Assembly: GCF_001949145.1 (NCBI RefSeq)
Contig: NW_019091453.1
Coordinates: 251,084 to 315,083 of the forward strand
Direction: 5' to 3'
DNA from: Acanthaster planci
Lineage: Eukaryota; Echinodermata; Asteroidea; Valvatida; Acanthasteridae
Length of the DNA stretch: 64,000 nucleotides
Shown: positions 61,701 to 64,000 of the stretch, piece after piece
Layout: each line of letters begins with the position of its first letter
Numbering within the stretch: the first letter of the stretch is position 1
Program-made: the position numbers and the translations under genes
The notes under the pieces: model-generated
Seen by the model: the letters and a program-made list of their open reading frames with translations, nothing else
Databases searched by the model: none
What the model was told of the DNA's origin: nothing

Positions 61701-63655
61701 GCGACACACACAGACTCATGACCAATAGGAATGGATTTACCGTCTCGTATCCAGTTGCCAAAATGTTTTTACACAGCGGGCACTATCAAATCTCAGCGGG
61801 CATTATCAAATGTTAACACACAGTGTTGAATAGGGAAACTGTCCAAGGTATTTATGAATGTTAATTCTATGAAGTGTTGGACTTATGCACCGACTCCCAG
61901 AAAAAGCATCACAGGTTTTTGTAATCTGTATAAAGCATTAACTTGCCTCTTTGATCACTGTCAAACACTGTCTGATAATGTGACGTATTTGTGGCAAGAT
62001 GGTGTCCTCCATGCTTTTGTTGTATCGGTCCTGTAGATATCTGCAACATGTCCAGTGAGACAGAACAATATACCAGTTTCCCACTCTTACATATACAAGA
62101 CGTGAACCAACTGGTTAATCATCTGATGGAACTTTACGAGGTAGAAATGTTCGTCTTTAAATTTTGATCAAGACACAAACCAATTATGGGCAGAAACTGA
62201 AAGGAAACGCTTTTTTTGTTGACTGAATGTTTTAAAACAGACTTTGTTGCTTACCTGTTGAATTCTTTGAAAAACATTTCATTTCCATCTTCATACTTGC
62301 CGTAATTTTGAGCGCATGCTTCCTGTGGAAAACAATGAATTCAAATGTCTGCATGATTGAGGCAGGCATTACTTGGAATGTTTTAATAAGAGCATCTGGC
62401 ACTGTACCAACCCTATGTATAAAATGAAATTCTTTCAAGCAAGCTATTTTAGCTTACAAATAACTGTTACTCAATATTATGCAGACTCCATAAAGACTAA
62501 TGAAAGCCATGTTTGATTCAATATTTCGTTCTTTATTCAGAACATCTTCAGGATCATTCATTCCTGAAGATGTTCTGAATAAAGAACGAAATATTGAATC
62601 AAACATGGCTTTCATTAGTCTTTATGGAGTCTGCATAATATTGAGTTATCTGAATATTATCAGTGGATCACCTACTGGTTTTTGGAAATAACTGTTACCC
62701 TGCAATATCTTTGGGGAATTGAGTCAGATTAGAATACTGTGATTCAGTACGAGTTTCTGGCACTTATTAAACCATTTACAATCAAACAAAAACACTGACT
62801 AGTATTAGAGCTAGAAAGTAAAGGTCATCTACATTTAAATTTGTTTGAATTTTCAAATGCTTGGATACGACATTTACAGAAACTCCTTCAAATCAGGGCA
62901 TGCATTTTGATAAAAGTTTCCTCATGTCAAATTCAGCTCTCATTATTCATCCAAGGAAACCCCAAGAGCACCAGAAAATAACCAGAAAAGTCTTGTACCA
63001 ACCTGGATGCAATGGTTTGTCAAGTGACTTGTAACATTCTTGAGATCATCTGCGATGTACGGTTCAGATGACGTTCTCAAGACACCTTCCCTCATCATGA
63101 AAATGTTGTACTCGTGATCAAGCAACACCCAACATCTGGAAAAGAAATTTAGTCCAACAACTGGTTTTCACACATCTTGCCATTAACACAAAATACCTTT
63201 TGCAGTGACAAAGTATTGACAAAGGCATGTCACTGCACACACAAAAGATCAAAATTTGCGCCAAATACAACATGTCAACCCTACTTCAGCTCGATGAAAC
63301 AAATTTTCAGGTAAAACGTATCTGATTCAACCAATCAAATGAACATCTTTTGGATTGACAAAACAACATTTCCAAAATCCAAAGGTCATCACACTACCAC
63401 CCTTTCAAATGTTATCATACCCAAAGCACTATCCATATCAGGGGCGCTACATCACCACAGATATGTGGCTATGAAACTTACAAATATATTTTGCACAGAA
63501 AGGCTACAAGCAACTGACTCACCGAATATCAAATTTCCGATCACCAGTCAACAACAATGGCTTCTCAATGTATTTCTGAACAACATGAGCTTCTGTCTGA
63601 CTATCTACAAATGCTACCAACTCAGCAGGATCCTGCGATATCAGTATACCTTTAC
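58642..63655 (-). CDS. TTL: Tubulin-tyrosine ligase, C-terminal six exons (gene continues past the right edge)
   Basis: ATP-grasp ligase that adds tyrosine back to the C-terminus of detyrosinated alpha-tubulin in the cytoplasm. Exons, minus strand: 63655-63523, 63135-63003, 62322-62255, 62040-61947, 60121-60003, 58783-58642; they encode 228 residues plus a split first codon. Markers in order: [94 protein letters not shown] and [14 protein letters not shown] (Mg/ATP-binding Asp, Glu and Asn), then a variable C-terminus. The residues track true TTL, not TTLL proteins. Human TTL has 377 residues, so about the first 150 lie beyond position 64000. Five introns are complete; one has a GC donor. Confidence 0.95.
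59464..59880. mobile_element. Second piggyBac-like MITE (in a TTL intron)
   Basis: TTAA at both limits with inverted ends CACGTTGACTGC and CATGTCGACTGC. Just inside the right end is a perfect 22-bp palindrome (59842-59863, GACTACGAGTA and its reverse complement), and a CRE-like TGACGTCA lies at 59769. No coding frame. Its ends differ from those of the 48.7 kb element, so it is a separate family. Confidence 0.75.
60003..60121 (-). CDS. TTL: TTL exon: metal/ATP-binding core
   Basis: Encodes [20 protein letters not shown], then [19 protein letters not shown], with the Asp, Glu and Asn that bind Mg-ATP. Acceptor TTTATAG|GAA, donor GCACA|GTTAGT. Confidence 0.94.
60430..60594. repeat. Clustered GAGGCAT/ATGCCTC repeats in both orientations
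   Basis: Degenerate units ATAAGTCCGATGCCTCATGA, TTATGAGGCATTAGACTT, TGATGCCTCATAAGTCCAGT and AATGAGGCACTGGACTTA alternate in orientation within about 165 bp. They form nested imperfect inverted repeats in a TTL intron. Confidence 0.75.
61947..62040 (-). CDS. TTL: TTL exon followed by a GC donor
   Basis: Encodes [20 protein letters not shown] and [11 protein letters not shown]. Acceptor ATGTTGCAG|A. The donor is AAAGAG|GCAAGT, a GC-type site with otherwise full consensus; no GT in the right phase restores the family sequence. Confidence 0.9.
62255..62322 (-). CDS. TTL: TTL exon: short 68-nt exon
   Basis: Encodes [20 protein letters not shown] and FN. Acceptor TTTTCCACAG, donor AACAG|GTAAGC. 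Confidence 0.92.
62469..62646. repeat. Perfect inverted repeat, 85-bp arms, 8-nt loop (in a TTL intron)
   Basis: Left arm 62469-62553 and right arm 62562-62646 are exact reverse complements over all 85 bases; the loop is TCATTCAT. A 13-bp direct repeat, AAATAACTGTTAC, lies at 62458-62470 and 62686-62698, around the hairpin plus 40 bp. In the TTL pre-mRNA it would form a long fully paired stem. Confidence 0.95.
63003..63135 (-). CDS. TTL: TTL exon: [10 protein letters not shown] to HLTNHCIQ
   Basis: Acceptor CTTTTCCAG|A, donor CCAG|GTTGGT. Very strongly conserved; [12 protein letters not shown] is diagnostic for TTL. Confidence 0.95.
63523..63655 (-). CDS. TTL: TTL exon: KGILIS to RKFDIR
   Basis: Acceptor CATGACAG|GT, donor TTCG|GTGAGT (phase 2). 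Holds the ATP-grasp lysine region GKGILIS and [10 protein letters not shown]. It is the most upstream TTL exon in the window. Confidence 0.93.
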
Positions 63656-64000
63656 CTGTCATGGAAAAGATTAATGTAGGTTAATGCAAAACTCTCATGG
63701 CCCCCATGTGAGACATGTTGTAAATATGTAATGTTGGGTATCTTCCAAGCTCAGTGCTGACCTCTTATAGAGAGAGACCAAAATGTTGCAAAGGAAATCC
63801 ACCACCACAGTGTGACTGCAAGCCTCAAACATTTCATCACCTTTTTAACAAAGAGACAAAAGTCCATCCAAAGAGTAAGATGCAGGTTTTGAGAAAAATG
63901 GCATTTACAGTTGGTCACTTGACTCTTTTGCAAACGATCATTTCCCGAAGACTTGATTTTCCTTTAACAATGAAAAAGCTACCTAATGAAAGATCAGATC
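63656..64000 (-). other. TTL intron running off the window
   Basis: No TTL coding similarity is seen here in any minus-strand frame. The upstream exons (about 150 residues) must lie beyond the right edge. Confidence 0.75.

Larger units (their letters stand above)
58784..63522 (-). other. TTL introns
   Basis: Five introns: 58784-60002 (holds a piggyBac-like MITE), 60122-61946 (GC-AG; holds the GAGGCAT repeat cluster and a two-copy AGCGGGCA(C/T)TATCAAAT near 61.78 kb), 62041-62254, 62323-63002 (holds the long hairpin) and 63136-63522. Nothing else recognised. Confidence 0.8.

Noticed and set aside
1-64000. CRISPR arrays, bacterial operons, phage or insertion sequences
   Set aside because: The window is clearly eukaryotic; the only regular array is the 23-bp minisatellite, which has no spacers.

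Overview
This window is nuclear genomic DNA from a metazoan. It holds spliced genes with GT-AG introns, large intergenic spaces, many short non-autonomous transposons and one 814-base assembly gap. The gene complement (a CYP2-clan cytochrome P450, a glutamate carboxypeptidase II-like membrane peptidase and tubulin-tyrosine ligase), a Gypsy retroelement, a YqaJ-type recombinase fragment and the style of the MITEs (including one with a CTGCTTAAGCA end) suggest a marine invertebrate deuterostome, most likely an echinoderm. The species assignment is inference. All exon limits were derived by hand from splice consensus, reading phase and family similarity; no search was run.

Layout. 1-9.4 kb: no gene recognised; one MITE and a short tandem duplication. 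9.7-16.5 kb (minus): a complete three-coding-exon P450 of 499 residues. 16.5-31.6 kb: about 15 kb between the divergently transcribed P450 and peptidase genes, with CpG-rich patches, a hAT-like MITE, a TTAA-bounded hairpin and a mariner-like MITE. 31.66-47.16 kb (plus): a complete 16-exon, 819-residue glutamate carboxypeptidase II/NAALADase-like gene with all five zinc ligands and the catalytic glutamate. 47.2-58.6 kb: a repeat-rich region with a piggyBac-like MITE, foldbacks, a 23-bp minisatellite that runs into the gap, an orphan terminal exon ending in a CaaX box, and a nested cluster made of Gypsy pol remnants, a YqaJ fragment and a candidate miniature LTR element with PBS and polypurine tract. 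58.6-63.7 kb (minus): the last six exons of tubulin-tyrosine ligase; the gene starts beyond the right edge.

The three genes have no evident shared pathway: microsomal mono-oxygenation, cell-surface exopeptidase activity and alpha-tubulin C-terminal tyrosination. The points most worth a second look are a perfect 85-bp-arm inverted repeat inside a TTL intron, a GC-AG intron in TTL, the changed substrate-pocket residues of the peptidase, and the candidate miniature LTR element carrying a 50-nt tRNA-Leu-like segment that includes the complement of the added CCA.
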